Below, piece by piece: positions 45,568 through 56,699 of a stretch of 64,000 bases of DNA. The translations under genes were made by a program, and so were the position numbers. Under the pieces are notes generated by a model that ran no database searches, was not told the origin of the DNA, and was given only the letters and a program-made list of their open reading frames with translations. The stretch lies in assembly GCF_914271485.1 (NCBI RefSeq), contig NZ_CAJZAG010000003.1, positions 310,001 through 374,000 of the forward strand, written 5' to 3'. Each line of letters starts with the position of its first letter. Positions within the stretch are counted from its first letter, which is position 1. The stretch comes from Cupriavidus pampae. Lineage in GTDB: Bacteria > Pseudomonadota > Gammaproteobacteria > Burkholderiales > Burkholderiaceae.

Positions 45568-46848
45568 ATGAAGCTTAGGATCGACACCCTGTTCGGACGG
45601 ATGGCACTGCTGATCGCCGCAGTGCTCGTGATCAGCCATTTCTCGTGGCTGACCATCCTGCGTATGGATCGCCGTCAGCAGCAGGTCGACTATTCGGTCG
45701 AGCAGATGCTGTTCCAGCTGCAGAGTATCGAGCACGCGCTCGACGCGCGGCCGCCGTTGCCGCTGCCGAGCCTGGTCGAGATTGGCAGCAATGCGCGCGC
45801 CGAGGAGATCGCGACGGTGCCGCAGGGCGGCCGGCCGCGCCGGTTGATCGAACAGTTCGCGGGGCGACTGCCGAAGGGCAGCGAGTTCCGCGTCGAGGAC
45901 GAAGCGACGCCACGGCTGTGGATCAAGCTGCCGACGCGCACGAACTGGATCGCGATGCCGATCCTGTGGGTGCACAACCCCCCTCCCGATAACCGGTTGG
46001 TACCCGGCGTGATTCTCGTGGTGGGCGTCGCCATTGTGTTTGCGCTGCTGATCGCATGGCAGATCCAGCGGCCCGTGCGCGATATGGCCGAGGCCGCTGC
46101 GCGATTGTCGCGACAGGAGAGCGTGGCGCCGCTGCGCGAACGCGGGCCCCACGAGTTGCGGCAGCTGATCGAGCGTTTCAATCGCATGGTGGCGGACCTC
46201 GTGCGTACCGATCAGGAGCGCAATACGATGCTGGCCGGCATCGCGCACGACCTCAAGACACCGCTCGCGCGGCTACGGCTGCGCGCGGAGATGCTGTCCG
46301 ACCCGAAGGCCTCGGCTGGCGTGACGCGCGATGTGGAGTCGATGTCCGCGATCGTCGAGCAGTTCCTGACGTTCGCGCAGAGTAGCGAGCCGACCGCGCG
46401 GCCGGTGCCCGTGGAGAAGCGGATTTCAGAGCTCGCGGATTCGCTTGCCGAGCAAGATCGCTTTGTCGAGCTCGACCTCGCGGCCGGCGACGGTTTCCGC
46501 ATGATCGCGACGCAGCTCGATCGCATCGTCGGCAATCTCGTCGATAACGCCTATGCGTATGGCGCGCCGCCGGTCCATGTCTCCACCGCGCGCACCAACG
46601 AAGGCTGGCGCCTGACGGTGGAGGACCATGGCACGGGCATTCCCGACGATGCGATGGACCGCGTAACGCTACCGTTCGTACGACTCGATCCCGCACGCGG
46701 CGGCAACGCGCACTCGGGCCTCGGCCTGGCAATCGTCGATCGCCTAGTGCGGCAGGGCGGCGGCAAGCTCAACCTCGTCAATCGAGAGGAAGGCGGCCTG
46801 CGCGTGGAGATGGTGTTCCCGTTTGCGCCGCTGGCGCAGGCGGCTTGA
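45568..46848 (+). CDS. EnvZ-like sensor histidine kinase
   Basis: 426 residues: helix 1 (RMALLIAAVLVISHFSWLTI), a periplasmic domain of about 110 residues, helix 2 (VPGVILVVGVAIVFALLIAW), HAMP, the phosphoacceptor H box AGIAHDLKTPLARLRLR (His227) and the ATPase N and G boxes (NLVDNAYAYG, GLGLAIVDRL). Translationally close to the OmpR-type gene; together they form a two-component system beside the mdtABC-type operon. Confidence 0.93.
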   Translation: MKLRIDTLFGRMALLIAAVLVISHFSWLTILRMDRRQQQVDYSVEQMLFQLQSIEHALDARPPLPLPSLVEIGSNARAEEIATVPQGGRPRRLIEQFAGRLPKGSEFRVEDEATPRLWIKLPTRTNWIAMPILWVHNPPPDNRLVPGVILVVGVAIVFALLIAWQIQRPVRDMAEAAARLSRQESVAPLRERGPHELRQLIERFNRMVADLVRTDQERNTMLAGIAHDLKTPLARLRLRAEMLSDPKASAGVTRDVESMSAIVEQFLTFAQSSEPTARPVPVEKRISELADSLAEQDRFVELDLAAGDGFRMIATQLDRIVGNLVDNAYAYGAPPVHVSTARTNEGWRLTVEDHGTGIPDDAMDRVTLPFVRLDPARGGNAHSGLGLAIVDRLVRQGGGKLNLVNREEGGLRVEMVFPFAPLAQAA

Positions 46849-46885
46849 GACGCATGGATTGACTTGCCTTGCCGCAGAGCCGCCA

Positions 46886-47782
46886 TCAGCGCCCCGGCAC
46901 CGGCAACGGTTCCCGCTTCACGCGCTCGCGTAGCCATGTCGCGGCCTTGCCCAGTGGCCGCTGCTTGTGCCACACCAGTTCCATCGCGACCGGCCAGTCC
47001 TTTTCCTGAAACGCGAGCTTCGGCGAGACCAGCCCCGCCGCTGCCGGCGAGTTCGCGGCCACGTGCCATGGCACGAAGCCCCAGCCGAGGTTGCGCTTGA
47101 TCAGTTCCACGATCACCCACTGGCTTTCGACCCACCATACGTCCGCCGCCACGCGCAGACGCTTCTTTTCTTCGCTGTCGCTGCGCGTTGCCACCATGAG
47201 CTGGCGATAGCGCTTGAGCTCTTCCCAGTCGACACGCGGCTGATGTGCGAGCGGATGGTCCGGGGCGCAGAGAATCGGCATTGGCACCCAGCCCAATGCA
47301 TGGAACGCCAACTCGGCCGGCAGAATTTCCTGCCGCCACATGATGCCGAGATCCGCGCCCTGGCTCATGACGAGGCGGCTCACGTCCTCCATCAGAGGGA
47401 ACAGCAGTTCGAGCTCGACCGCCGGAAACTGGCGCGAGAACTCTTCGAGCATCACGCCGAGGATCTCTTCCGGATAGAGCTCGTCCACCGCCAGCACGAG
47501 CCGCGTCTCAACCCCTTCGCCGAGGCTCTTGGCCACGCCCCGAAAATGCTCGCAGCGTTCGAGGATCACGCGCGCCTCGGCCAGCAGCCGCTCGCCCGCA
47601 GGCGTCAGTACCGGATAGCGCGCGCTGCGGTCGAACAGCGCATTGCCGAGGTCGATCTCGAGGTTGGCCACGGCGGCGCTGACCACGGACTGCGCCTTGC
47701 CCAGCCGGCGCGCGGCAGCCGAGAACGAGCCGGTTTCCGCCGCCGCGACGAAGGCCTGCAGTTGGTCGAGTGACAAGCTCAT
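46886..47782 (-). CDS. LysR-family transcriptional regulator
   Basis: 298 residues: HTH with LDQLQAFVAAAETGSFSAAA and AQSVVSAAVANLEIDLG, then an effector-binding domain. Start ATG at 47782 after GAGGAAGGA. Divergent from the PACE transporter gene, a layout typical of PACE-family pumps and their LysR regulators. The 113-bp gap contains a doubled CATCTATCGG and ATCGG-N5-CCGAT, likely operator elements. Confidence 0.93.
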   Translation of the reverse strand: MSLSLDQLQAFVAAAETGSFSAAARRLGKAQSVVSAAVANLEIDLGNALFDRSARYPVLTPAGERLLAEARVILERCEHFRGVAKSLGEGVETRLVLAVDELYPEEILGVMLEEFSRQFPAVELELLFPLMEDVSRLVMSQGADLGIMWRQEILPAELAFHALGWVPMPILCAPDHPLAHQPRVDWEELKRYRQLMVATRSDSEEKKRLRVAADVWWVESQWVIVELIKRNLGWGFVPWHVAANSPAAAGLVSPKLAFQEKDWPVAMELVWHKQRPLGKAATWLRERVKREPLPVPGR

Positions 47783-47895
47783 GTCGATCCTTCCTCTCAT
47801 CTATCGGCATCTATCGGAAAAGCCGATGGTATCTAACTTGGCAATATCAATTTAGCAGATAGACTGTGCCCATTGTCGTTTTGCTGGAGAGCATC
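47783..47895. promoter_or_regulatory. LysR/PACE divergent control region
   Basis: Direct repeat CATCTATCGG twice (near 47798-47818) and inverted ATCGG-AAAAG-CCGAT next to it. Probable operator for the divergent LysR protein. Confidence 0.6.
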
Positions 47896-48354
47896 ATGCG
47901 CACTACCGGAGACCGGATCCGACACGCTATCGGTTTCGAGTTGATCGGCCTGCTGGCCTTTGCCCCGCTCGCGAGCTGGGTATTTGGCTATGCGCTGCAC
48001 GAGATGGGCCTGATTGGCGCGGTCGCGTCGCTGATCGCGGCCGGATGGAATTACGTCTACAACCTGATGTTCGACAAGGCCATGGTTCGGCTCAAGGGCG
48101 ATGTCCACAAGACGCCGGCCGTGCGCGTCCTGCATGCGATCCTGTTCGAGGGCGGCCTGCTGATCGTGTTCCTGCCGTCGGTGGCGTGGTACCTCGATAT
48201 CAGCCTGTTCGACGCGTTCATCATGGACATCGCCGTGGCAGGTTTCTACATGGTCTACGCACTGATCTACAACTGGGCCTACGACATCGTGTTCCCGATT
48301 CCGAAGGCCGCCGCGTCGGTGAGCGACGCGCGGCCGACTTCGATCGCGAATTGA
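47896..48354 (+). CDS. PACE-family multidrug/biocide efflux transporter
   Basis: 152-residue inner-membrane protein with four hydrophobic helices arranged as two bacterial transmembrane pair domains: RIRHAIGFELIGLLAFAPLAS and WNYVYNLMFDKA in the first, RVLHAILFEGGLLIVFLPSVA (two runs) and YNWAYDIVFP in the second. These WNYVYN/YNWAYD motifs mark the PACE (AceI-like) family exporting chlorhexidine-type cations or polyamines. The ATG at 47896 follows GGAGAG; an earlier in-frame start is less likely. Confidence 0.92.
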   Translation: MRTTGDRIRHAIGFELIGLLAFAPLASWVFGYALHEMGLIGAVASLIAAGWNYVYNLMFDKAMVRLKGDVHKTPAVRVLHAILFEGGLLIVFLPSVAWYLDISLFDAFIMDIAVAGFYMVYALIYNWAYDIVFPIPKAAASVSDARPTSIAN

Positions 48355-48415
48355 CACGGTAACCGACCGTTCCACGTCATCCGAATCACCGTGGGCATGC
48401 GTTAACATCTTCGCC

Positions 48416-49996
48416 ATGCCCATGTCCAATGCCCTGCCCCGCATCGTCCCGGCCGCCGCGCTGTTAGCGTGTCTTGCCGCCGGGTTCACGACCACCCCCA
48501 CTTACGCCAAGCCGGCGAAGGCCAAGGCGGCAGCCGCGGCCACCGCTGCGGCCGCCGTCGCGACCTCTGCCGCGCATGCGAAGCGCCCCGCCGCGGAAGC
48601 GGTCGATCCTGCCGCGCTGCGTGCCGGACTGCCCGCGACGGTGGTCAGCGCGCTGCGTCGCGCCAACGTGCCGCTGTCGGCGGCCAGCTTCTACGTGGTC
48701 AAGGTTGGCGCGCCCATGGCCCGCGCGAGCTGGAATGCCGAGCAACCGATGAATCCGGCCTCGACCATGAAGGTCGTGACGACGTTTGCGGGACTGCAGT
48801 TGCTGGGGCCGGACTTCCGCTGGCAGACGTCGCTGTACGCCGACGCGCAGCCGGAGGTCGATGGCTCGGTCAACGGCAATATCTATCTGCGCGGTCGTGG
48901 CGATCCCAAGCTTGTGCCGGAGGAGATGGCCAAGCTGGTGTCGACGGCGCGCCGCGCGGGCGCGAGCAAGATCAATGGCGACATTGTGCTCGATCGCAGT
49001 TTCTTCGCGGATGGATTCGATGCCAACGGCACCATCGATGGGGAAAGCACGCGCGCTTACAACGTGAATCCGGACGCGCTGCTGTATTCGTTCAAGACGC
49101 TGTCGTTCACGATCAGTCCCGATCCGGCGAGCCGCTCGGTGGCGGTGTCGGTGACCCCCGCGCTCGCGCAACTGCGCGTGGACAACCGGCTGGCGCTGAC
49201 CAACGGCCGCTGCGGCGACTGGCGCACGCGCGCCACGCCGGCGATCACGCCGCAGCCGGACGGCACCGTGCTGGCCGCGTTCGATGGCAACTATGCGGCC
49301 GATTGCGGCGAACACGTGGTCAACCTCGCCACGTTGTCGCACAGCGATTTCATCTCGGGAGGCTTCGTCGCGGAGTGGCAGCTTGCGGGCGGCACGTTCG
49401 CGCATACGCCCGGCGTGCGCAGCGGCCCGGTACCGCGCAACGCGGTCTTGCTGGCGCGCCACTACGGCGAACCGCTCGGCGATATCGTGCGCGATATCAA
49501 CAAGTTCTCGAACAACGTGATGGCGCGCCAGCTGTTCCTGACCATCGGCGCGGAAATCGACCGCGGCGGCCCGGCCAGCACCGCGCGCTCGTCCACCGTC
49601 ATCCATAAATGGCTGCAGAAGCAGGGCCTGGACCTGCGTAGCCTGGTGCTCGATAACGGCTCAGGGCTCTCGCGCGATGAACGCATCAGTGCGTATGACA
49701 TGGCCCGGCTGCTGCAACAGGCTCTGGCGAGCAACGTCGGGCCCGCGCTGATCGACTCGCTGCCGATCCTCGGCGTGGACGGCACCCTGCGCAACCGCCT
49801 GACCCGCGCCAACGCGGCGGGCAATGCGTATCTGAAGACGGGCACGCTACAGGATGTGCGCGCACTCGCGGGCTATGTGGACGCGCTGAATGGGGAGCGC
49901 TATGTGGTGGTGGCCTATATCAACCACCCGAACGCGTCGGCCGCGCAGGAAGCGCACGACGCACTGATGCAGTGGGTGTACCGCGGCGCGCCGTGA
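48416..49996 (+). CDS. dacB: D-alanyl-D-alanine carboxypeptidase/endopeptidase (PBP4, DacB)
   Basis: Periplasmic penicillin-binding protein trimming peptidoglycan cross-links. 526 residues with a signal peptide, an Ala/Lys-rich segment (residues 32-60), and the serine-type motifs STMK (Ser116, Lys119), SNN (FSNNVMARQ) and KTG (LKTGTLQDVRAL), with the usual long insert between SxxK and SxN. A second ATG two codons in is possible. Followed by a cluster of CCCCTCTCCC palindromes. Confidence 0.94.
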   Translation: MPMSNALPRIVPAAALLACLAAGFTTTPTYAKPAKAKAAAAATAAAAVATSAAHAKRPAAEAVDPAALRAGLPATVVSALRRANVPLSAASFYVVKVGAPMARASWNAEQPMNPASTMKVVTTFAGLQLLGPDFRWQTSLYADAQPEVDGSVNGNIYLRGRGDPKLVPEEMAKLVSTARRAGASKINGDIVLDRSFFADGFDANGTIDGESTRAYNVNPDALLYSFKTLSFTISPDPASRSVAVSVTPALAQLRVDNRLALTNGRCGDWRTRATPAITPQPDGTVLAAFDGNYAADCGEHVVNLATLSHSDFISGGFVAEWQLAGGTFAHTPGVRSGPVPRNAVLLARHYGEPLGDIVRDINKFSNNVMARQLFLTIGAEIDRGGPASTARSSTVIHKWLQKQGLDLRSLVLDNGSGLSRDERISAYDMARLLQQALASNVGPALIDSLPILGVDGTLRNRLTRANAAGNAYLKTGTLQDVRALAGYVDALNGERYVVVAYINHPNASAAQEAHDALMQWVYRGAP

Positions 49997-50017
49997 TTGC
50001 GCGCCTTCGGCTTTGCT

Positions 50018-50211
50018 CCCCTCTCGCTCGGGAGAGAGCCTATGTGCCACAGGTTTGCGCCGCTATCGCTCAGAGAGGGCTGACATGCCGCCGGTGCAGG
50101 GCTGTGCCATGCCGCCGGTTTGCTCCCCTCTCCCTCAGGGAGAGGGGTCGGGGGAGAGGGTGAAAGGTAAATTCACCCATTGTTTTCTCCCCTCTCCCTC
50201 GGGGAGAGGGG
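50018..50211. repeat. Cluster of CCCCTCTCCC palindromes between dacB and Sua5
   Basis: At least three hairpins: an imperfect one at about 50018-50039, and two perfect 10-bp stems CCCCTCTCCC-NNN-GGGAGAGGGG at 50125-50147 and 50189-50211, each followed by YCGGGGGAGAGGGT. A partial copy lies near 50072. Direct tandem arrangement of a REP-like family. Confidence 0.85.
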
Positions 50212-50232
50212 CCGGGGGAGAGGGTCCACGCC

Positions 50233-51225
50233 CTATTCAAATGCCGCCGCAGCGCGCCCTAACCGATCCCGCACGCCATCCCACTCGTGCCCGACCGGCA
50301 CCGGCTCGAACACCAGCCGCGCAAAGCCTTCCTTGTCGAGCCGCCGCAGCAACCGATACAACTCGCGCGCATAGGCTTCAGGTGTGGCAGGCGCTGCCAC
50401 GAACGCGCAGCGCGTATCGGCGCCAGCCGGTGCCACGCGCCCGACGAACGCCAGGCGCCCATCGGTGGGCAGTGACGCCACATATGCGGGCAGTGCGGAG
50501 GCATCCGCCAACACCAACGCCGTCCGCGGCGCGTAATGCGCGCGCAACGTCCCCGAAGCCCGCGGTGCGGCCTCATCCGGCAACGACAGTGCGACACCCA
50601 GCACCGCCTCCATCATCGCCGGCGTAATCGCGCCGGGCCGCAACAACACCGGCCCAACGCCCTGCTCCAGCCGCGACAGATCGACGATCGTTGACTCGAT
50701 GCCAACATCGACCCCATCGCCCTCGACCACATACACCGCATCGCCAAACTCATCCCGCACGTGCTGCGCGGTAGTCGGACTCACCTGCCCGAACTTGTTG
50801 GCCGACGGCGCCGCAATCCCACCGCGGCCGCGACGAAACCGCGACAACAGCGCCTGCGCCACCGGATGCGAGGGACAACGCAAACCCAGACTGTCCTGCC
50901 CGCCCGCCACCGCCGCGGGAATATGCGCGGCGCGCTTGAGAATCAGCGTCAACGGCCCCGGCCAGAACGCATCAATCAGCTTCTGCGCGGCCTCGGGCAC
51001 GGTATCGGCCCAGTAGCCGACATCGCCCCCATCGACCACATGCACGATCACCGGATGATTCGACGGACGACCCTTGGCTGCAAAGATGCGCGCAACAGCC
51101 TCCGGATTTTCAGCATCGGCACCGAGGCCATAAACGGTCTCGGTCGGAAACGCGACGAGCTGACCCGCTTCGAGCAGGCGAACCGCCTCGTCGAGCTCAG
51201 CGGCCGTGGGCATGCGTGAGGACAT
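50233..51225 (-). CDS. L-threonylcarbamoyladenylate synthase, Sua5/YciO/YrdC type
   Basis: Makes threonylcarbamoyl-AMP for tRNA t6A37. 330 residues: YrdC domain (LVAFPTETVYGLGADAENP, KGRPSNHPVIVHV, GIAAPSANKFG, ESTIVDLSR) plus the C-terminal Sua5 domain (APRASGTLRAHYAPRT), so the long Sua5 form rather than TsaC. ATG at 51225 fits; purK ends seven bases upstream. Acts with TsaE (23.5 kb). Confidence 0.93.
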   Translation of the reverse strand: MSSRMPTAAELDEAVRLLEAGQLVAFPTETVYGLGADAENPEAVARIFAAKGRPSNHPVIVHVVDGGDVGYWADTVPEAAQKLIDAFWPGPLTLILKRAAHIPAAVAGGQDSLGLRCPSHPVAQALLSRFRRGRGGIAAPSANKFGQVSPTTAQHVRDEFGDAVYVVEGDGVDVGIESTIVDLSRLEQGVGPVLLRPGAITPAMMEAVLGVALSLPDEAAPRASGTLRAHYAPRTALVLADASALPAYVASLPTDGRLAFVGRVAPAGADTRCAFVAAPATPEAYARELYRLLRRLDKEGFARLVFEPVPVGHEWDGVRDRLGRAAAAFE

Positions 51226-51232
51226 AAACGAC

Positions 51233-52477
51233 TCAGAGCGGAATATGCAGCGCCTCGGCTGCGGCGACGAACGCCGCGTCGGCGGCACCCGCAGCATCGC
51301 CGATGCAGTTCACATGGCCCATCTTGCGCGCGGGCCGCGCATCGCTCTTGCCGTAGAGATGCAGCTTGGCACCCGGCTGGGCCATGACTTCATCCCACGC
51401 CGGCGTACGCTCGAGCCCAAACTCGAACCACGCATCGCCCAGCAGATTCAGCATCTTGCCGGCCGAATGCTGACGCGTGTTGCCCAGCGGCATACGCGCC
51501 ATCGCGCGCACCTGTTGTTCGAACTGGCTGGTCTCGCACGCATCCATCGTGATGTGCCCCGAGTTGTGCGGGCGCGGTGCCATTTCATTGGCCACCAGCG
51601 ACCCATCGGTCAGCACGAAGAACTCGATGCACAGCACGCCAACGTAGCCCATCTCGGTCGCCACGATCGCTGCCGCGGCACGCGCGCGATTGGCGATATC
51701 GTCGGACACGCTCGACGACGGCATCGTGGTCGAAAACAAAATGCCATCGCGATGCACGTTCTCGGCCAGCGGCCACGTCGCGGTGCTGCCATCCGCGGCA
51801 CGCGCTGCCAGCACCGACACTTCGTATGCCAGCGGCAACATCTGCTCAAGCACGCACGGCACATGCTGCATCGCACGCCACGCGGCACGCACATCCTCGC
51901 GCGTCTTCACGCGCGCCTGGCCCTTGCCGTCATAGCCCATGCGCGCGGTCTTCAGAATGCCCGGCAGCAGCAGCTCAGGCAGCTGATCCACATCGGCATC
52001 GTGCTGAATGACCCAGTGCGGCGCGGTGGGCACGCCCGTGCGCTCGGCACATGCGGCAAAGAACTTCTTCTCGCCAATGCGGTTCTGCGCGATCGACACG
52101 CAATAGCCGCGCGGCGCCACGAACGAGCCCAGCTGCTCGAGCCGATCCAGCGACATCGACGGCACGTTCTCGAACTCGGTGCTCACGGCCTGGCACAGCC
52201 TGGCCATCTCGGCCAAAGCGGCCTCGTCGGTGTACTGCGCGCAGATATGCCGATCGGCCACGGTGCCTGCGGGGCTGTCCTGATCAGGATCGAGCACGCA
52301 GACGCGATATCCCATCGACTGCGCCGCGTGCGTGAACATGCGGCCCAGTTGCCCGCCGCCGAGCATGCCAAGCCAGGCGCCCGGCAGGATCGGCGCGCCG
52401 GGATTGTCGACGCCGAACTCGGCGCGCGACTCGGGCGTGTGGGCTTCGGACAGAAAGGGATGGATATCGGTCGGCAT
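51233..52477 (-). CDS. purK: 5-(carboxyamino)imidazole ribonucleotide synthase
   Basis: ATP-grasp enzyme converting AIR, bicarbonate and ATP to N5-CAIR in purine synthesis. 414 residues: [20 protein letters not shown], the [20 protein letters not shown] loop ([20 protein letters not shown]), and [18 protein letters not shown]. Start at 52477; upstream open frame is outside the family. Follows purE. Confidence 0.96.
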   Translation of the reverse strand: MPTDIHPFLSEAHTPESRAEFGVDNPGAPILPGAWLGMLGGGQLGRMFTHAAQSMGYRVCVLDPDQDSPAGTVADRHICAQYTDEAALAEMARLCQAVSTEFENVPSMSLDRLEQLGSFVAPRGYCVSIAQNRIGEKKFFAACAERTGVPTAPHWVIQHDADVDQLPELLLPGILKTARMGYDGKGQARVKTREDVRAAWRAMQHVPCVLEQMLPLAYEVSVLAARAADGSTATWPLAENVHRDGILFSTTMPSSSVSDDIANRARAAAAIVATEMGYVGVLCIEFFVLTDGSLVANEMAPRPHNSGHITMDACETSQFEQQVRAMARMPLGNTRQHSAGKMLNLLGDAWFEFGLERTPAWDEVMAQPGAKLHLYGKSDARPARKMGHVNCIGDAAGAADAAFVAAAEALHIPL

Positions 52478-52571
52478 GCGTGAAACGTGAAAGAGCAAAA
52501 AGGGAAAAACAGTGAGGCGGTAAAGAGAAACACCGCATCGAGATGTCACACTCGGCGGCGTCTCAGGCTCC

Positions 52572-53084
52572 TCAGACCGGCAACTTCATCGCGCGCGCCG
52601 CTTCGGTCTGCTTCGCGCGGAACGCCTCGAGCGCGTCGGCCAGCGCCGCATCCGTGGTCGCGAGCGTGGCAATCGCATGCAGCGCCGCATTGGCCGCGCC
52701 GGCTTCGCCGATCGCGAAAGTTGCCACAGGCACGCCCTTCGGCATCTGCACGATCGACAGCAGCGAATCCTCGCCGCGCAAATACTTCGACGGCACCGGC
52801 ACGCCAAACACCGGCACGATCGTCTTGGCCGCGATCATGCCCGGCAGATGCGCGGCACCGCCGGCACCGGCGATGATCGCGCGAAGGCCGCGCGCGCGCG
52901 CGGTCTCGGCATATTCGAACATGTCATCGGCCATGCGGTGCGCCGAGACGACCCGTGCCTCGAACGGCACGCCAAAATCCTTGAGCATGGCCACGGCATG
53001 CTGCATCACGTCCCAGTCGGAACTGCTGCCCATGACTACACCTACGACCGCACCGCCCACAGCCTTGTTTGCTTCGTTGCTCAT
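52572..53084 (-). CDS. purE: N5-carboxyaminoimidazole ribonucleotide mutase
   Basis: Converts N5-CAIR to CAIR. 170 residues with [38 protein letters not shown] and [15 protein letters not shown], the diagnostic PurE class I motifs. Lies between purC and purK. Confidence 0.97.
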   Translation of the reverse strand: MSNEANKAVGGAVVGVVMGSSSDWDVMQHAVAMLKDFGVPFEARVVSAHRMADDMFEYAETARARGLRAIIAGAGGAAHLPGMIAAKTIVPVFGVPVPSKYLRGEDSLLSIVQMPKGVPVATFAIGEAGAANAALHAIATLATTDAALADALEAFRAKQTEAARAMKLPV

Positions 53085-53102
53085 CTTGCGATCCGTCGTC
53101 GA

Positions 53103-54011
53103 TTACAGCAGCGCTTCGCCGGTCAGGCGCGTCAACGCCTCCTTGTACTTGTCGGCGGTCTTCTGCACGACGTCGTCTGGCAGCTTCGGCGCCGGCGCGG
53201 TCTTCGGCCACGGCTTGCCATCGATGCGCACGGCCTCCAGCCAGTCGCGCACGAACTGCTTGTCGAACGACGGCGGGTTGGTGCCTACCTGATACGAATC
53301 GGCTGGCCAGAAGCGCGACGAATCGGCGGTCAGCACCTCGTCCATCAGCGTCAGCGTGCCGTCCTCGTCCAGACCGAATTCGAACTTGGTGTCGGCGATG
53401 ATGATGCCACGCGTGGCCGCGAACTCGGCCGCTTCCTTGTACAGGCGAATCGAAATGTCACGCATCTTCGCGGCCAGCTCCTTGCCGACACGTTGCTCGC
53501 ATTCCTCGAACGAGATGTTCTCGTCGTGCTCGCCCATCTCGGCCTTGGCCGCGGGCGTGAAGATCGGCTCGGGCAGCTTCTGCGCGTTCTGCAGGCCGGC
53601 CGGCAATGCGATACCGCACACCTTGCCAGTGGCCTGGTAATCCTTCCAGCCGCTGCCGGCGAGGTAGCCGCGCACCACCGCCTCGACGAGGATCGGCTTC
53701 AGACGCTTGACCACCACCGCGCGGCCTTGCACCTGCGCCACTTCATTGGGTGCCACCACGCTCTCGGCGGTCACGCCGGTCTCGTGATTCGGCACGATAT
53801 GCGCCAGGCGCTTGAACCAGAAGTTGGCCATCTGGTTCAGCACGCGGCCCTTGGCCGGAATCGGCTCTCCCATGATCACATCGAACGCGGACAGGCGGTC
53901 CGTGGTGACGATGAGCAGCTTGTCGTCGCCGACGGCATAGTTGTCGCGAACCTTGCCGCGGCCAAGCAGCGGCAGGGATTGGATGGAGGAATCGTAGAGA
54001 GCGTCGGACAT
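53103..54011 (-). CDS. purC: SAICAR synthetase
   Basis: Phosphoribosylaminoimidazole-succinocarboxamide synthase. 302 residues: [40 protein letters not shown] and [12 protein letters not shown]. Start ATG at 54011; the frame open upstream includes a palindrome between purC and fbaA. 18 bases before purE. Confidence 0.96.
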   Translation of the reverse strand: MSDALYDSSIQSLPLLGRGKVRDNYAVGDDKLLIVTTDRLSAFDVIMGEPIPAKGRVLNQMANFWFKRLAHIVPNHETGVTAESVVAPNEVAQVQGRAVVVKRLKPILVEAVVRGYLAGSGWKDYQATGKVCGIALPAGLQNAQKLPEPIFTPAAKAEMGEHDENISFEECEQRVGKELAAKMRDISIRLYKEAAEFAATRGIIIADTKFEFGLDEDGTLTLMDEVLTADSSRFWPADSYQVGTNPPSFDKQFVRDWLEAVRIDGKPWPKTAPAPKLPDDVVQKTADKYKEALTRLTGEALL

Positions 54012-54041
54012 GGTGGGCAGGACTAAAAACGGTACTGGAAT

Positions 54042-54066
54042 CCCCCTCCCCTGAGGGAGAGGGAGC
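54042..54066. repeat. CCCTCTCCC-family palindrome between fbaA and purC
   Basis: TCCCCCTCCCCTGAGGGAGAGGGA: imperfect hairpin of the same family as the elements at 13.9 and 50.1 kb. Confidence 0.6.
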
Positions 54067-54075
54067 AACGACAGG

Positions 54076-55140
54076 TTATTGCACGACTTGCGCGAGCTTG
54101 CCGGACTTGTACTGCTGGGCGATGTCGGTCAGCGACACGGCCTTGATCTTGCTGGCCTGGCCTTCGCAGCCAAACGCGATGTAACGCGCCTTGCAAACCA
54201 GCTTGGCGGCTTCGCGCGCGGGCTTCAGGTACTCACGCGGGTCGAACTTGCTCGGGTTCTCGGCAAAGAAGCGACGGATCGCGCCGGTCATCGCCAGACG
54301 GATATCGGTATCGATATTGATCTTGCGCACACCGTACTTGATGGCTTCCTGGATCTCTTCCACCGGCACGCCGTACGTTTCCTTCATGTCGCCACCGAAC
54401 TTGCGGATTTCCTCGAGCAGTTCCTGCGGCACCGACGACGAACCGTGCATCACCAGGTGGGTGTTCGGAATGCGCGCGTGGATTTCCTTGATGCGGCTGA
54501 TCGCGAGGATGTCGCCGGTCGGCTTGCGCGTGAACTTGTACGCGCCGTGCGAGGTACCGATCGCGATGGCCAGCGCGTCCAGTTGCGTGGCCTTGACGAA
54601 ATCGGCGGCCTGCTCGGGATCGGTCAGCAGCATCGAATGATCGAGCTTGCCTTCGGCGCCGATACCGTCTTCCTCGCCCGCTTCACCGGTTTCCAGCGAG
54701 CCCAGGCAGCCCAGTTCGCCTTCGACGGTCACGCCAACAGCGTGGGCCAGTTGCACGACCTTGCGCGTCACGTCGACGTTGTACTCGTAGTCGGCCGGCG
54801 TCTTGCCGTCTTCGCGCAGCGAGCCATCCATCATCACGGACGAGAAATCGCTGTCGATCGCAGCCTGGCAGATTGCCGGCGACTGGCCGTGATCCTGGTG
54901 CATCACCACGGGGATATGCGGATACGCTTCCACCGCGGCTTCGATCAGGTGGCGCAGGAAGTGCTCGCCCGCATATTTGCGCGCGCCAGCCGATGCCTGC
55001 ATGATCACCGGAGCGTTGACCTCGTCGGCGGCCTGCATGATGGCCTGAACCTGCTCGAGGTTATTGACGTTGAACGCGGGCAGACCGTAGCCGTTCTCGG
55101 CGGCGTGGTCCAGCAGCTGGCGCATGGAAACGAGTGGCAT
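54076..55140 (-). CDS. fbaA: Class II fructose-bisphosphate aldolase
   Basis: Zinc aldolase cleaving fructose-1,6-bisphosphate. 354 residues: [34 protein letters not shown] (zinc His), [12 protein letters not shown] and [12 protein letters not shown] at 55140 after CAGGAG. Part of pgk-pyk-fbaA-purC. Confidence 0.96.
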   Translation of the reverse strand: MPLVSMRQLLDHAAENGYGLPAFNVNNLEQVQAIMQAADEVNAPVIMQASAGARKYAGEHFLRHLIEAAVEAYPHIPVVMHQDHGQSPAICQAAIDSDFSSVMMDGSLREDGKTPADYEYNVDVTRKVVQLAHAVGVTVEGELGCLGSLETGEAGEEDGIGAEGKLDHSMLLTDPEQAADFVKATQLDALAIAIGTSHGAYKFTRKPTGDILAISRIKEIHARIPNTHLVMHGSSSVPQELLEEIRKFGGDMKETYGVPVEEIQEAIKYGVRKINIDTDIRLAMTGAIRRFFAENPSKFDPREYLKPAREAAKLVCKARYIAFGCEGQASKIKAVSLTDIAQQYKSGKLAQVVQ

Positions 55141-55205
55141 CTCAAACTCCTGAATAAAAAGACTGTTTCTGTATTCTGTCCGGCGCGGCTCACGCGCGCT
55201 GTCGG

Positions 55206-56642
55206 TCAACTGCCTACGCGCACGATTTTCAAAGTATTGGTACCGCCCGGCTGGCCCATCGGCTCGCCCACCGTCAGCACGATGAAGTCGCCCCGCTGCA
55301 CCACGCCCTGCGCCAGCAACAGCGCTTCAGCCTGTTCCAGCGCGACATCGCGGTCCGTGCTCGCCTCCAGCGGCAGCGGCACCACGTTGCGGTACAGCTG
55401 CATCTTGCGCTGCGAGGCCAGGTTCGGCGTCATCGCGTAGATCGGCACGTGAATGCGGTGGCGGCTCATCCACAGCGCGGTGGCACCGGAATCGGTCAGC
55501 GCGGCAATGGCCTTCACTCCAAGATGATAGGCGGTGAACAGCGCACCCATGGCAATCGACTGATCGATGCGAGAGAACGTCTGGTTCAGGAAGTCGGTAT
55601 CCAGCTGGACCACCTCTGACTTCTCGGCCTCCAGGCAGATCGCGGCCATCGCTTCGACGGTCTCCACCGGGTAGCGACCGGCGGCGGTTTCCGCCGACGT
55701 CATCACCGCGTCGGTGCCGTCCAGCACCGCATTGGCCACGTCCGACACCTCGGCCCGCGTCGGCACCGGATTGACGATCATGCTTTCCATCATCTGCGTA
55801 GCCGTGATGGTCAGCTTGTTGGCCTCGCGCGCGAGCCGGATCATGCGCTTCTGCAGCGCCGGCACCGCGGCATTGCCCACTTCCACGGCCAGGTCGCCAC
55901 GCGCGACCATGATGCCGTCGGACGCCTGCAGGATTTCTTCCAGCACGCCCGGTCGAATCGCTTCCGCACGCTCGATCTTGGCGATCATGCGCGTCTTGTG
56001 GCCGTGCGGCTGGCCGGCCACGGCCGCCAGCTGGCGCGCCATTTCCATGTCGGTGGCGTTCTTCGGAAAGCTCACCGCAACATAATCCGCGCCGAGCGCC
56101 ATGGCGGTCTTGATGTCCTCCATGTCCTTCGCGGTCAGCGCCGGCGCCGACAGCCCGCCACCCTGACGGTTGATGCCCTTGTTGTTCGACAGGTCGCCAC
56201 CGATGCGCACGGTGGTGAAGATCTCCGTACCGATCACGCGATCGACCACCAGCACGATCAGGCCGTCGTTGAGCAGCAGCACGTCGCCGGGACCGACGTC
56301 GCGCGGCAGGTCACGGTAGTCCAGCCCCACGCGCTCCTGATTGCCGATCTCGCACGTCGCGTCGAGGACAAAGGGGTCGCCCGGCTTCAGCGTGACCTTG
56401 CCGTGCTCGAACTTGCCGACCCGAATCTTCGGGCCCTGCAGGTCGCACATGATGGCCACTTCGCGCGAGCACGCCCGCGCGGCCTCGCGCACGAGCGCGG
56501 CGCGGTCGATATGATCCTGCGCGGTGCCATGCGAAAAATTCAGGCGTACCACGTCGACGCCGGCGGCGATCATGCGTGTCAGCATCTCGAGCGTGCTCGA
56601 GGCCGGGCCGATCGTGGCGACGATCTTGGTCATGCGGGTCAT
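55206..56642 (-). CDS. pyk: Pyruvate kinase
   Basis: Converts phosphoenolpyruvate and ADP to pyruvate and ATP. 478 residues: [39 protein letters not shown] and [17 protein letters not shown] lies eight bases before the chosen ATG; a second ATG three codons later is possible. Between pgk and fbaA. Confidence 0.96.
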   Translation of the reverse strand: MTRMTKIVATIGPASSTLEMLTRMIAAGVDVVRLNFSHGTAQDHIDRAALVREAARACSREVAIMCDLQGPKIRVGKFEHGKVTLKPGDPFVLDATCEIGNQERVGLDYRDLPRDVGPGDVLLLNDGLIVLVVDRVIGTEIFTTVRIGGDLSNNKGINRQGGGLSAPALTAKDMEDIKTAMALGADYVAVSFPKNATDMEMARQLAAVAGQPHGHKTRMIAKIERAEAIRPGVLEEILQASDGIMVARGDLAVEVGNAAVPALQKRMIRLAREANKLTITATQMMESMIVNPVPTRAEVSDVANAVLDGTDAVMTSAETAAGRYPVETVEAMAAICLEAEKSEVVQLDTDFLNQTFSRIDQSIAMGALFTAYHLGVKAIAALTDSGATALWMSRHRIHVPIYAMTPNLASQRKMQLYRNVVPLPLEASTDRDVALEQAEALLLAQGVVQRGDFIVLTVGEPMGQPGGTNTLKIVRVGS

Positions 56643-56699
56643 GCGGGCGACTCCTTCTCTGGGGGCGTTGGGTTATGTCGCAGCGAGTGTCGCAGTGGA

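Noticed and set aside
50018..50211. Insertion-sequence end or intrinsic terminator
   Set aside because: Perfect hairpins but no T-tract and no transposase gene; they recur elsewhere, so a REP-like family fits better.
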